Numbered from the stretch's first letter, positions 1 through 9,103 are shown. The stretch: 64,000 nt of DNA from Aggregicoccus sp. 17bor-14 (GCF_009659535.1 NZ_VJZZ01000015.1:62001-126000); one strand, 5' to 3'. Notes: generated by a model from the sequence alone, not told the origin. Translations and numbers: made by a program.

Positions 1-292
1 GGACCGGCGCGCTCGCCTGCTTGCTGGCGAGCGGCTCGCCCAGGGGCAGGCCCAGGCGCACTTCCAGCGGCTCGCGGCCCGGCTGGACGCGATGAGCCCG
101 CTCAAGGTGATGTCGCGCGGCTACGCGGTGGCCTTCCGCAAGGCGGACGGCCGGGTGGTGCGCAGCATGGCGGACGTGCAGGTGGGGGACGCGCTGGGGG
201 TGAAGTTCGCCAACGGCGGGGCCCGCACGCTGGGGGCCTGCGAGGAGATCGAGGCCACGGTGACGGCGCTGAGTGGGCCGGGCGACTGTTGA
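1..292 (+). CDS. xseA: Exodeoxyribonuclease VII large subunit, C-terminal end (partial)
   Basis: The window opens inside this gene; the reading frame starts at base 2 and ends at TGA 290-292. The visible 96 residues contain the helical LAARLDAMSPLKVMSRGYA stretch followed by KADGRVVRS and a VGD turn, the usual end of XseA just before its small C-terminal beta segment. With XseB it forms the enzyme that degrades single-stranded DNA to short oligonucleotides. The xseB gene follows 95 bases downstream, which supports the call. The catalytic part of the protein lies outside the window. Confidence 0.9.
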   Translation, partial: DRRARLLAGERLAQGQAQAHFQRLAARLDAMSPLKVMSRGYAVAFRKADGRVVRSMADVQVGDALGVKFANGGARTLGACEEIEATVTALSGPGDC

Positions 293-336
293 CCCCTGCT
301 CCCCGGGACAAAGGGGGGTGCAAGCCAGCGCGCCGT

Positions 337-348
337 CCTCTATAGAGG
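337..348. promoter_or_regulatory. 12-bp perfect palindrome upstream of xseB
   Basis: CCTCTATAGAGG is a perfect 12-base palindrome in the 95-base gap between xseA and xseB, and one of the few AT-containing patches there. It includes TATAGA, which resembles a -10 box, but I see no convincing -35 element 17 bases upstream. It could be an operator, part of a promoter, or chance. Confidence 0.25.
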
Positions 349-387
349 GCCCAAGCTCTCTCTCTTCTCGAAGGCGGCAAGCACATC

Positions 388-732
388 GTGGCCAAGGACA
401 GCGCGAAGGACACGGCGAAGGACGGCAAGGAGCCGGGCAGCGCCCCGCCCGAGCAGTACGGGGACGTGGTGGGCCGGCTCGAGGGGGTGGTGGCGCAGCT
501 GGAAGCCGGCACGCTCTCGCTGGAGGACTCGCTCAAGGCCTTCGAGGAGGGCATCAAGCTGGTGCGCCGCGGCGAGAGCCTGCTCAATGCCGCCGAGCAG
601 CGCATCGAGCTGCTGCTGAGCGAGGACGGCAAGGACACGGCCGTGCGGCTGCAGACGGGCGTGAAGCCGCCCACCCTGCCGGCTGCCCCGCGCAAGGGGC
701 CTCCCTCCGCGGACGAGGACGTGCCCTTCTAG
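388..732 (+). CDS. xseB: Exodeoxyribonuclease VII small subunit
   Basis: The 114-residue product matches XseB, normally about 80 residues. The core around residues 20-75 shows the family pattern [31 protein letters not shown] and the helix ending AAEQRIELL. It binds the C-terminal helices of XseA. The N-terminus ([15 protein letters not shown]) and the proline-rich C-terminal tail are extra and look disordered. The GTG start at 388 is preceded by a purine-rich GAAGGCGG. It is followed 7 bases later by the response regulator gene. Confidence 0.9.
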   Translation: MAKDSAKDTAKDGKEPGSAPPEQYGDVVGRLEGVVAQLEAGTLSLEDSLKAFEEGIKLVRRGESLLNAAEQRIELLLSEDGKDTAVRLQTGVKPPTLPAAPRKGPPSADEDVPF

Positions 733-739
733 CCCCCTC

Positions 740-1153
740 GTGAGCGCCATGGGAAAGCTCAAGGTCACCATTGTCGACGATGACCGCGACACGCGGGAGC
801 TGCTCGCGGTCGCGCTCGAGGGCGAGGGCTTCGAGGTGACGGCGGCGGCCAACGGGCTGCGCCTCATCGCCTCGCTGCAGCTCAACCGCCCGGACGTCAT
901 CCTGCTGGACGTGAACATGTCCTGGATCGACGGCTTCGAGCTGTGCCGCGCGGTGAAGAAGAACGAGGGCTTCCGGGACATCCCGGTCATCTTCGTGAGC
1001 GGGCGCTCGAGCCCGGAAGACCTGCAGCGCGGCAAGGAGGTGGGCGCCTCCGACTACTTCGTGAAGCCGCTGGACCTCGATGCGCTGATCACGCGCATCC
1101 GTACGCTGGTTCCCGGCTCTGGCTCCGCGCCCAGCCCCGGCCGGGCCCCCTGA
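740..1153 (+). CDS. Single-domain response regulator (CheY-like receiver)
   Basis: A stand-alone receiver domain of 137 residues. The acidic pocket VDDDRDT, phospho-acceptor D57 in ILLDVNM, a serine in place of the usual threonine (FVSGRSS) and K109 in FVKPLD are all present, so phosphorylation should work. There is no output domain; the C-terminus is a short Gly/Ser/Pro tail. The GTG at 740 is used here, and ATG 749 is an equally good start. It is embedded between xseB and ispA with short spacers, so it is probably co-transcribed, but nothing links it functionally to isoprenoid synthesis. Its cognate kinase is not evident. Confidence 0.85.
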   Translation: MSAMGKLKVTIVDDDRDTRELLAVALEGEGFEVTAAANGLRLIASLQLNRPDVILLDVNMSWIDGFELCRAVKKNEGFRDIPVIFVSGRSSPEDLQRGKEVGASDYFVKPLDLDALITRIRTLVPGSGSAPSPGRAP

Positions 1154-1172
1154 TTCTCCCCTGAGTCCCCAC

Positions 1173-2069
1173 ATGACGTCCGACTTCGTCCTGGAACCCT
1201 ACCTGCGCCGCCAGGCGGCGCGCGTGGAGGCGCTGCTCGCGGCGCGCATGGATTCACTCGCGCCCGCGGTGCCGCCGCGCCTCCTCGAGGCGATGCGCTA
1301 CTCGCTGCTGGGCGGTGGCAAGCGGCTGCGCCCGGTGCTGTGCCTCGCCTTCGCGGAGGCCGTGGGCGGCAGCAGCGGCGCAGGCGGGCGCGCGGCGGAG
1401 GACGCGGCGTGCGCGCTCGAGTACGTGCACACCTACTCGCTCGTGCACGACGACCTGCCGGCCATGGACGACGACGACCTGCGCCGCGGCCGCCCCACGA
1501 ACCACAAGGTCTACGGCGAGGCGATGGCCATCCTGGCCGGCGACGCGCTGCTCACCGAGGCGCTGGGCCTGGTGGCGGCGGGGGCGGAGCCCTGCCGCGC
1601 GGGCCTCTGCCGCGAGCTCGCGCAGGGCGCGGGGGCCGCGGGGATGGTGGGCGGGCAGGTGCTGGACATCGCGGAGGACCGCCCCGCCGAGCTCGGCTAC
1701 CTCACCCGCCTGCACCGTTTGAAGACGGGCGCGCTCATCCGGGCCGCCTGCCGCATGGGCGTGCTCGCGGCGGGCGGAGACGCCGGCGCGCTCGAGCGCG
1801 CGCACACCTACGGCGAGGCGGTGGGGCTCGCGTTCCAGATTGCCGACGACCTGCTGGACGTGACGGGCAGCGCGGCCGAGCTCGGAAAGCCGGTGGGCGC
1901 GGACGCGGCGGCGGGGCGCTTCACCTTCCCCGCGGTGCTGGGGCTCGAGGGCTCGCGCGAGCTCGCGGCGCGCAAGGTGGCCGAGGCGGTGGAGGCGGTG
2001 CGGCCGCTGGAGCCGGGTGACGGTCCGCTCGCCGCGCTTGCGCGCTACGCAGTGGAGCGCAGCTCGTGA
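1173..2069 (+). CDS. ispA: Polyprenyl (farnesyl/geranyl) diphosphate synthase
   Basis: This 298-residue trans-isoprenyl diphosphate synthase condenses isopentenyl diphosphate with allylic diphosphates. The GGGKRLRP motif, the first aspartate-rich motif in HDDLPAMDDDDLRRG (from residue 92), GGQVLDIA and the second motif DDLLD (residues 225-229) are intact. The HTYSLVHDDLP context resembles bacterial farnesyl diphosphate synthase, but chain length cannot be fixed by eye. The stop overlaps the GTG start of dxs by 4 bases, so precursor synthesis (Dxs) and condensation are coupled in one operon. Confidence 0.9.
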   Translation: MTSDFVLEPYLRRQAARVEALLAARMDSLAPAVPPRLLEAMRYSLLGGGKRLRPVLCLAFAEAVGGSSGAGGRAAEDAACALEYVHTYSLVHDDLPAMDDDDLRRGRPTNHKVYGEAMAILAGDALLTEALGLVAAGAEPCRAGLCRELAQGAGAAGMVGGQVLDIAEDRPAELGYLTRLHRLKTGALIRAACRMGVLAAGGDAGALERAHTYGEAVGLAFQIADDLLDVTGSAAELGKPVGADAAAGRFTFPAVLGLEGSRELAARKVAEAVEAVRPLEPGDGPLAALARYAVERSS

Positions 2070-3808
2070 CCGGGGTGCTCGCCCGCGTGGCCACGCCCGC
2101 GGACGTGCGGGCGCTGCCCGAGGCCGAGCTGCCGCGGCTGTGCGAGGAGCTGCGCGAGGAGATCGTCTCCGTCTGCGGCAAGGTGGGCGGCCACCTGGGC
2201 GCCTCGCTCGGCGCGGTGGAGCTGATCGTCGCGTTGCACCGCGTGTTCAGCTCGCCGCAGGACGCGCTCGTCTTCGACGTGGGCCACCAGGCCTACGCGC
2301 ACAAGCTGCTGAGCGGGCGGCGCGAGCGCATGGGCACCTTGCGGCAGGCGGGCGGCATCGCGCCCTTCCTCGACCCGCGCGAGAGCCCCCACGACGCGGT
2401 GGCCGCGGGGCACGCGTGCACGGCGGTGTCCGCGGCGCTGGGCATCCTCGAGGGCAAGCGGGCGCGCGGGCGCGCAGGCCACGCGGTGGCAATCGTGGGC
2501 GACGGCGCGCTCACCGGCGGGCTCACCTTCGAGGGGCTGAACAACGCGGGCGGCGCGAGCCTGCCGCTCGTGGTGGTGCTCAACGACAACCAGATGTCCA
2601 TCTCGGCCAACGTGGGCGCCATCCCGGCGCTGCTGCGCACCCACGAGGCGCGCGCCTTCTTCGAGGCGCTGGGCTTCACCTACCTGGGGCCGGTGGACGG
2701 GCACGACCTCGCCGCGCTGGTGCCGGCGCTTCGCGAGGCGCGCCGCTCCTCGCGCCCCGTGGTGGTGCACGCGCTCACCCAGAAGGGGCGGGGCTTTCCG
2801 CCGGCCGAGGCAGACCTGCAGACGCGCGGCCACGCCATGGGCCCCTACGAGTGGCGCGACGGCAAGCTGGTGCGCTCGCGCGGAGGCCAGCGCACCTACA
2901 GCGAGGCCTTCGCCGCGGCGCTGGAGGACGTGCTCGCGGAGGATCCACTCGTGCACGTGGTGACGCCCGCGATGCTCGAGGGCTCGGCGCTGGTGGCGCT
3001 CAAGGAGCGCTACCCCGCGCGCGTGCACGACGTGGGCATCGCCGAGCAGCACGCCGTCACCTTCTGCGCGGGGCTCGCAGCGGCAGGCCTCAAGCCGGTG
3101 TGCGCCATCTACTCGACCTTCCTGCAGCGGGCGCTGGACCAGGTCATCCACGACGTGTGCCTCCCCGGGCTGCCGGTGGTGTTCGGCCTGGATCGCGCGG
3201 GGCTGGTGGGCGCGGACGGCGCCACGCACCAGGGCGCCTACGACGTGAGCATGCTGCGCCCCCTTCCGGGCATGCGCGTGGCGGCGCCCGTGGTGGGAGA
3301 GGACTTGCCGGGGCTCTTGCGCGACGCGCTCGCGAGCAGCGGGCCCACGGCGCTGCGCTTTCCCCGCGGCACGCTGCCCCCCGTGCCGCCCGGGCTCGCG
3401 CTGCCGGTGCCCCCGGTCGAGGGCGCGCGCTGGCTCAAGCGTGCGGCGAAGCCCACGCTCACCCTGGTGACGCTGGGGCCCGTGGGGCTCGCTGCGCTGG
3501 AGGCCGCGGCAGGGGAGCCCACCTGGAGCGTGCTGGATGCGCGCTTCGCCGCGCCCCTGGACGTGGCGGCGCTGCGCGAGGCGGCCGCCTGCGGGCGCGT
3601 GCTGGTGGCGGAGGAGGGGAGCACGCGCGGCGGGCTCGGCAGCGCGGTGCTGGAGCTCTACGCCGCCGAGGGCCTGGGGCCGCGGGTGCGGCTGGTGGGC
3701 ATGCCGGACGCCTTCGTGCCGCACGGGGATGCGCGGGTGCAGCGCACGGCGTACGGGCTGGATGCAGCGGGGCTCGCGGCGGCCGCGCGGGCGCTGGAGG
3801 GCCGATGA
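2066..3808 (+). CDS. dxs: 1-deoxy-D-xylulose-5-phosphate synthase
   Basis: Thiamine-dependent first enzyme of the methylerythritol phosphate pathway, joining pyruvate and glyceraldehyde-3-phosphate. Visible motifs are DVGHQAYAHKLLSGR, the ThDP motif GDGALTGG (residues 146-153) with downstream NN, SISANVGAI, GPVDGHD, the catalytic IAEQHAVTF and DRAGLVGADGATHQGAYD. At 580 residues it is somewhat shorter than the usual 610-640; the loss seems to lie in the linker between the first and second domains. The GTG start overlaps the ispA stop and the stop overlaps the tlyA ATG (ATGA), indicating translational coupling. Confidence 0.93.
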   Translation: MTGVLARVATPADVRALPEAELPRLCEELREEIVSVCGKVGGHLGASLGAVELIVALHRVFSSPQDALVFDVGHQAYAHKLLSGRRERMGTLRQAGGIAPFLDPRESPHDAVAAGHACTAVSAALGILEGKRARGRAGHAVAIVGDGALTGGLTFEGLNNAGGASLPLVVVLNDNQMSISANVGAIPALLRTHEARAFFEALGFTYLGPVDGHDLAALVPALREARRSSRPVVVHALTQKGRGFPPAEADLQTRGHAMGPYEWRDGKLVRSRGGQRTYSEAFAAALEDVLAEDPLVHVVTPAMLEGSALVALKERYPARVHDVGIAEQHAVTFCAGLAAAGLKPVCAIYSTFLQRALDQVIHDVCLPGLPVVFGLDRAGLVGADGATHQGAYDVSMLRPLPGMRVAAPVVGEDLPGLLRDALASSGPTALRFPRGTLPPVPPGLALPVPPVEGARWLKRAAKPTLTLVTLGPVGLAALEAAAGEPTWSVLDARFAAPLDVAALREAAACGRVLVAEEGSTRGGLGSAVLELYAAEGLGPRVRLVGMPDAFVPHGDARVQRTAYGLDAAGLAAAARALEGR

Positions 3809-4575
3809 AGGCGCGCAAGGAGCGGCTGGACGTGCTGGTGGTGGAGCGCGGGCTCGCCGAGTCGCGCGCGAAGGCGCAGGCGCTCATCCTCGCCGGGCAG
3901 GTGGTCGTGGGTGACCAGCGCGTGGACAAGCCGGGGGCGCTGGTGGCCACGGAGAGCGAGCTGAGGCTCAAGGGCGAGGTGCTCCCCTACGTGTCGCGCG
4001 GCGGGCTCAAGCTCAAGGGCGCCCTCGACCACTTCGGCCTGGACGTGCGCGGCCGGGTGGCGGCGGACATCGGCGCCAGCACCGGCGGCTTCACGGACTG
4101 CCTCCTGCAGGAGGGGGCGGTGCGCGTGCACGCCATCGACGTGGGCTACGGCCAGCTGCACGAGAAGCTGCGGGTGGACCCGCGGGTGCGCTCGCGCGAG
4201 CGCGTCAACGCGCGCTACCTCACCGCGGAGGACCTGCCCGAGCCGGTGGGCGTGGTGGTCATCGACGTGAGCTTCATCTCGCTCACCCAGGTGCTGCCCG
4301 CGGTGCTGCCGTTCCTGCAGCCCGGCGGCCTGCTGGTGGCGCTGGTGAAGCCGCAGTTCGAGGTGGGCCGCGACCGCCTCGGCAAGGGCGGCGTGGTGCG
4401 CGATGCGCAGGCGCGCCAGGAGGCCATCGACGCCGTCACCGCCTTCGTGCGCGAGCAGGGCCTCGGCGTGCGCGGCCTGATGGACTCCACCGTCCCGGGC
4501 CCGGCGGGCAATGTCGAGGCGCTCCTGGTCGCAGAGAAGGGTCAGGCCGTGGTCAGCCCGCCTGCCCGGCCGTAG
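3805..4575 (+). CDS. tlyA: TlyA-family rRNA 2'-O-methyltransferase
   Basis: The 256-residue protein has an N-terminal S4 RNA-binding domain (residues 5-65: RLDVLVVERGLAESRAKAQ) followed by an FtsJ-like Rossmann methyltransferase. AADIGASTGGFTDCLLQ is the SAM-binding loop, and FISLTQVLP and LVKPQFEVGR are characteristic of TlyA/hemolysin A proteins. In characterised members it 2'-O-methylates cytidines in 16S and 23S rRNA. Its place directly after dxs is a common arrangement in bacteria. The ATG overlaps the dxs stop. Confidence 0.9.
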   Translation: MKARKERLDVLVVERGLAESRAKAQALILAGQVVVGDQRVDKPGALVATESELRLKGEVLPYVSRGGLKLKGALDHFGLDVRGRVAADIGASTGGFTDCLLQEGAVRVHAIDVGYGQLHEKLRVDPRVRSRERVNARYLTAEDLPEPVGVVVIDVSFISLTQVLPAVLPFLQPGGLLVALVKPQFEVGRDRLGKGGVVRDAQARQEAIDAVTAFVREQGLGVRGLMDSTVPGPAGNVEALLVAEKGQAVVSPPARP

Positions 4576-4698
4576 AAATCTGGACCTCTCTGGCTTCGCC
4601 CGCTTTGACCAGGCATGATGTCCGTCTGGTATGGGTTTTTCTGCACACGGCGCACGCAGTTCCTCTGGGCGCCAGGACATTGCAGTCCGGGAGGGCGC

Positions 4699-7227
4699 AT
4701 GAGCGCCAAGGTCGTCGCGCGCAGCGCCCCGCCTTCTCCGGCCCGAGGCCGGGTGCTGGTCGTGGGGGCGAGCGAGGCCTGCGACGCGCTGCTCGAGCGG
4801 CTGTCCTTCAGCGGCTTCCAGGCCGCGGTGGCGGACAGCGCCGAGGCGCTGCGCAGCGTGGCGCAGACGCTGCAGCCCGAGGCGATCCTGCTCTCCACGA
4901 GCGGCCGCCACGCCGCCGAGGCGCTGAGCTTCATCCGCCAGGACGCGCAGCTGCAGGGGCTTCCCGTCCTCGCGGACGGCACGCGGCCGCGCGCGAGCGC
5001 GCTGCGCAAGCTGGGCGTGGACGACTGGGTCCACAGCCTCGACGAGCTCTCCCTGCGCCTCGAGTCCGCGCTGCGCGCGCGCCGCCTCGTCGCGCGCGAC
5101 GAGCGCTCGCGGCTGCGGATGGAGATGCTGCTGGAGATCACCCAGGCGGCCACCAGCTCGCTGCAGCTCGAGGAGATCCTGCGCATCGCGGTGGAGAAGG
5201 TGGGCCGCGTCATCTCCACGGACCGCTGCTCGGTGGTGCTGGTGGAGGCGACCCAGCCGCGGGTGGCCAGCGTGGTGGCGACCCGCGAGGCGCCGCAGCT
5301 GGGGGCGCTCGACCTGGACCTCGCGCGCTACCCGGAGCTGCGCCGTGCGCTGGAGACGCGGCAGCCGGTGCACGTGGAGGACGCCACGCGCGACCCGCTG
5401 ATGTCCGAGGTGCGCGACGCCATCACCCCCCTGGGCGTGCGCTCCATCCTGGTGCAGCCGCTCATCAGCCAGGACGACCTGGTGGGCGCGCTGTTCCTGC
5501 GCATGAGCCGCGCGGAGAGCTCCTTTGACCGCGAGGACCAGGAGTTCGCGCGCGCGGTGGCCGCGGCCCTGGCCAACTCCATCCGCAACGCGCAGCTGCA
5601 CACGGCGCTGCGGCGCAAGCACGAGGACCTCGAGTCCGCGTACGTGGACCGCTACCGCGAGCTGAGCGAGGCGAACCGCCGCCTCAAGGAGCTCAACCGC
5701 TTCAAGGACGAGCTCATCGCCGTCTGCAGCCACGACCTGCGTGCGCCGCTGCAGATCCTGCTCGGCCACGGGCGGCTGCTGCTGGACGAGGAGCTCCCGC
5801 CGCAGCAGCAGGCGAGCACCGAGGCGATGGTGCGCCAGGGGCGCAAGATCCTCGAGCTGGTGGAGTCGCTGCTGGAGAAGGGCAAGGGCGAGGCGGTGCG
5901 GCTCTCGCTCGAGCCGCGGCTGCTGGACGTGGCGCAGCTGTGCGCGGAGTCCACCGCGGAGCTGGAGATCCTCGCCGCCGAGCGGCAGGTGCGCCTGCGC
6001 GCCGACTGCAGCGAGACGCTGATGGCGATCGGCGACCCCACGAAGCTGCACGAGGTGCTGCAGAACCTCGTCACCAACGCCATCCACCACGCGGCCGCCG
6101 CGGGCACCGTGCAGGTGCGCGCGCAGCGCCTCAAGCGGCCGGACGGAGACGCGGCCCGGGTGGTGGTGCAGGACGACGGGCGCGGCATCCCCGCCGAGCA
6201 GCTGCACCTGGTCTTCGACCGCTACCGCCACGGCCCCGGCGGCACGGGCCTGGGGCTCGCCATCTGCAAGGAGTTCGTGGAGCTGCACGGCGGGGAGATC
6301 TGGGCCGAGACGCCTCCCGAGGGCGGCTGTGCGTTCGTCTTCACGCTGCCGCTCGCGCAGCAGGCGCAGCGCGCGCTGCCCACCGCCGCGCTCCCGCCCG
6401 TGCCCGCCGTGGAGCAGGCGCGCGTGCTGGTCATCGAGGACGAGCCGGAGGTGGCCGCGCAGCTCTCCGAGGTGCTGCGCGCGCGCTACCGCGTGGAGCT
6501 CGCGCGAGACGGTCAGGAGGGGCTCGCCAAGGCGCGCGCCCTGCACCCGGACCTGGTGGTGATGGACGTGTTCCTGCCCAAGCTGGACGGCCTGGACTGC
6601 GCCGTGGCGCTCAAGTCCTCCTCGGACACGGCGGACATCCCGGTCATCCTGCTCTCGGCGCACCAGGGCGTGGTGGAGAAGGTGCGGGCGCTGAACCTCG
6701 GCGCGGTGGACTACCTGGCCAAGCCCTTCCAGGCGCTGGAGCTGCTCGCGCGCACCGAGCGGGCCCTGCAGCAGCCGGGGACGTCGCGCGGCGCGGGCCT
6801 GGGCATGCTCGGCGCGGGCCGGCGCAGCCCCGGCAGCGATCCGGTGACCGGGCTGCTGGATCACCCGGGGCTGCTGGTGCGGCTCGAGGAGGAGATCTCC
6901 CGCAGCCGCCGCTACGAGCGGCCCCTGAGCGTGGCGGTGCTGCGCCCGGAGCGGCCCCTCTTCGACGTGCCGCGCAACGTCGGGGACGTGCTGCGCCTGC
7001 GGCTGCGGGTGCCGGACATCCTCGCGCACCTGGGCTCCGGCATCTTCACCGTGGTGCTGCCCGAGTGCGCCGAGCCCGCCGCCCGCGCCGTCATCGAGCG
7101 GCTGCTGCCGGACCTGAAGGCTGCGACGGGGCTCGCGTACCAGAGCGCGGTGCGCGACCTCACCCAGGACGCGGAGCCGGTGGAGCGGCTGCTCGAGCGG
7201 CTCGGCGCGCTGCCGCCCCGCGCCTGA
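4699..7227 (+). CDS. Hybrid sensor histidine kinase with degenerate receiver and GGDEF-like domains
   Basis: An 842-residue soluble signalling protein. Domain order: a degenerate receiver (about 15-130, phospho-acceptor Asp replaced in AILLSTSG), GAF (about 135-310), HisKA with the phospho-histidine H345 in SHDLRAPLQ, HATPase_c ending in GTGLGLAICKEF (from 515), an intact receiver (about 574-690; VIEDEPE, D623, K675), and a C-terminal GGDEF-like fold (714-842) that begins DPVTGLL but carries LGSGIF where GGDEF should be. No membrane segments are seen. ATG 4699 is chosen because GGGAGGGC lies just upstream; the frame is open from 4615 but that extension looks non-coding. The output is probably phosphotransfer, not cyclic-di-GMP synthesis. 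Confidence 0.88.
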   Translation: MSAKVVARSAPPSPARGRVLVVGASEACDALLERLSFSGFQAAVADSAEALRSVAQTLQPEAILLSTSGRHAAEALSFIRQDAQLQGLPVLADGTRPRASALRKLGVDDWVHSLDELSLRLESALRARRLVARDERSRLRMEMLLEITQAATSSLQLEEILRIAVEKVGRVISTDRCSVVLVEATQPRVASVVATREAPQLGALDLDLARYPELRRALETRQPVHVEDATRDPLMSEVRDAITPLGVRSILVQPLISQDDLVGALFLRMSRAESSFDREDQEFARAVAAALANSIRNAQLHTALRRKHEDLESAYVDRYRELSEANRRLKELNRFKDELIAVCSHDLRAPLQILLGHGRLLLDEELPPQQQASTEAMVRQGRKILELVESLLEKGKGEAVRLSLEPRLLDVAQLCAESTAELEILAAERQVRLRADCSETLMAIGDPTKLHEVLQNLVTNAIHHAAAAGTVQVRAQRLKRPDGDAARVVVQDDGRGIPAEQLHLVFDRYRHGPGGTGLGLAICKEFVELHGGEIWAETPPEGGCAFVFTLPLAQQAQRALPTAALPPVPAVEQARVLVIEDEPEVAAQLSEVLRARYRVELARDGQEGLAKARALHPDLVVMDVFLPKLDGLDCAVALKSSSDTADIPVILLSAHQGVVEKVRALNLGAVDYLAKPFQALELLARTERALQQPGTSRGAGLGMLGAGRRSPGSDPVTGLLDHPGLLVRLEEEISRSRRYERPLSVAVLRPERPLFDVPRNVGDVLRLRLRVPDILAHLGSGIFTVVLPECAEPAARAVIERLLPDLKAATGLAYQSAVRDLTQDAEPVERLLERLGALPPRA

Positions 7228-7297
7228 ACACCGACACCCGTACCTACATCAGCGCCTCCCGCAGGCGCTCCGGCGCCGCGCTACACTGCGGGGCGCC

Positions 7298-9091
7298 GTG
7301 AGCGCTCCCTTCCGCCACCGCCCATTGCGCGCCCTCGCCCTGCTGGCGCTGGCGCCGCTGCTCGCCGGCGCTTCGGCGCCGCGCCCGCCCCTCGGCGTGG
7401 ACGAGGCGGCGATGCGCGAGGCGATGGAGGCGGCGGCGCTGGAGGACGAGTCTGCCTCCGCGTCGAGCTACGCCCAGTTCCTCGAGGCGCGGCTGCGCGC
7501 GCACGCGGGCGACGTGCCGGGGAGCGTGGAGGCGCTGCGAGAGGCGCTCGCCAGCGACGACGGCAGCGCGCTGCTGCGCACGCGGCTTGCCGAGGCCTAC
7601 GCGCGGCTGGGCCAGCGCGGCGCAGCGGAGCGCGAGCTGCGCACGGTGCTCGCGCACTCCCCCGGCGACTACGAGGCCCGCGTGCTGCTCGGGCGGGTGC
7701 TGCTGGAGGCGGGGCGCCCCGCGGCGGCGGAGCGTGAGCTGCGGCGCGCCCTGGCCCTCCGGCCGCGCGAGCCCGCGGCCTACCTGGCGCTGGCCCAGGC
7801 CTGCCTCGACGCGGGCGCGGCCGAGCGCGCAGTCGCGGCGGTGGAGGCGCTGGAGGCGGTGCGTCCCGGCGACGCCCGGGCCTCGCGGCGCCTGGGCCTC
7901 GCGCTCGCCGGGCGCGGGGATGCCGCGCGCGCGGCCCCGCTGCTGGAGCGGACGCTCGCGCGCACCCCCGGGGACGCCGAGGCGTGGCGGGCCCTGGGCG
8001 CAGCCCGGGAGGCGCTGGGGCAGCGGGACGCCGCCGCCGAGGCCTATGCGCGCGCGCTCGCGCAGGCGCCGGAGTCCGGCGAGGCGCTGCTCTCCGCAGG
8101 GCTCCTCGCCGTTCGCCAGGGGCGCGAGCCCGAGGGGCTTGCGCTGCTGGAGCGACTGCTCGCGCTCGACGGGGCCTCGCAGTGGGCGCTGCAGGCGGCC
8201 TCCGCGCTGGTGGGCGCGCACGCGGTCGCGCCCGCGGCGCGGCTGCTGGACGCGGCGCGCGCGGGCGGGGTGGGGGATGCGCGGGTGGCCTACTTCGCCG
8301 GCCGCATCCACGAGCAACGGAGGGAGCTGTCCAGCGCGGCGGCGGCCTATGCCGCGGTCGCGCCTCCAGGTGCGGAGGACGGCGAGAGCCTCTTCGAGGA
8401 CGCGCGCCTGCGCCGGGCCCGCTGCCTCTCGCTGCTCGGCGAGCACCCGGCCGCGATCGCGCTGCTGCGGGAGGCGCTCGCGGCCCATCCGGAGGACCCC
8501 GAGCGCGCCCGGGCCCTCGCGCAGGCGCTCGAGCGCAGCGGGCAGGGCGAGGCGGCGGAGGATGCGCTTCGCGAGGCGATTGCCCGGTCGCCCGGCAGCG
8601 AGCTGTACGTGACGCTGGCCCAGGTCCGCGCCCGGCGCGGCGCTCCCCAGGAGGCCACCCAGCTGCTCGACGCGGCGCTCGCCCGCTCGCCCTCGGACGA
8701 GCGCCTGCTCTACGCGCTCGCGCGGGTGCAGGCCGGGGCGGGGAGGGGGAGCGAGGCGGAGCAGACGCTGGGGCGCCTGCTGAAGGCCCACCCGAAGCAC
8801 GGTCCCGGCCTGGGGCTGCTGGGCACGCTGCTCGCGCAGCGCGGGGAGCCCGCCCGGGCGGCCGAGCTGCTCGCCCGCGCGGTGGCGCTCGGCCCGGTGG
8901 AGCCCGGGGTGTACGAGCACCTGGGAGATGCGCTGCGGGCCGCGGGGCGGCACACCGAGGCCGCCGGGGCGTACCGCCGCGCGCTGGAGGCGCTCGCGGT
9001 GCTCGAGCCGGAGGCAGGCGAGCCTGTCCCGGAGCGCGCGGCGCTCGAGCAGAAGCTCAAGATGCTGTCCTCCCGCGCGCCGGCTGACTAA
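7298..9091 (+). CDS. Secreted TPR-repeat protein
   Basis: A 597-residue protein made almost entirely of tetratricopeptide repeats after a hydrophobic N-terminal signal sequence (ALALLALAPLLAGASA). Repeats recognisable by the A..LG....A......AL..P pattern run from about residue 60 to 580, so it is a solenoid for protein-protein contacts, probably periplasmic or anchored to the outer membrane. The partner is unknown. The GTG start lies only 10 bases after a -10-like TACACT (7282-7287), so the message may be nearly leaderless. The alpha/beta hydrolase follows 12 bases downstream and is probably co-transcribed. Confidence 0.8.
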   Translation: MSAPFRHRPLRALALLALAPLLAGASAPRPPLGVDEAAMREAMEAAALEDESASASSYAQFLEARLRAHAGDVPGSVEALREALASDDGSALLRTRLAEAYARLGQRGAAERELRTVLAHSPGDYEARVLLGRVLLEAGRPAAAERELRRALALRPREPAAYLALAQACLDAGAAERAVAAVEALEAVRPGDARASRRLGLALAGRGDAARAAPLLERTLARTPGDAEAWRALGAAREALGQRDAAAEAYARALAQAPESGEALLSAGLLAVRQGREPEGLALLERLLALDGASQWALQAASALVGAHAVAPAARLLDAARAGGVGDARVAYFAGRIHEQRRELSSAAAAYAAVAPPGAEDGESLFEDARLRRARCLSLLGEHPAAIALLREALAAHPEDPERARALAQALERSGQGEAAEDALREAIARSPGSELYVTLAQVRARRGAPQEATQLLDAALARSPSDERLLYALARVQAGAGRGSEAEQTLGRLLKAHPKHGPGLGLLGTLLAQRGEPARAAELLARAVALGPVEPGVYEHLGDALRAAGRHTEAAGAYRRALEALAVLEPEAGEPVPERAALEQKLKMLSSRAPAD

Positions 9092-9103
9092 GGTGACACG
9101 CCT

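Noticed and set aside
2017-3804. Long Arg/Ala/Gly-rich plus-strand frame continuous with tlyA
   Set aside because: It overlaps dxs, which has all its motifs in another frame. Only the part after ATG 3805 is a real protein. Such antisense or shifted open frames are common in very GC-rich DNA.
4605-4635. TTGACC...TATGGG as promoter of the hybrid kinase
   Set aside because: The spacer is 19 bases and the -10 match is weak, so it was not listed as a feature, though the position would suit.
3658-7029. 1123-codon minus-strand open frame across tlyA and the hybrid kinase
   Set aside because: The translation is His/Arg/Leu/Ala-rich without any motif, and mirrors the codon bias of the plus-strand genes. 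It is a shadow frame.
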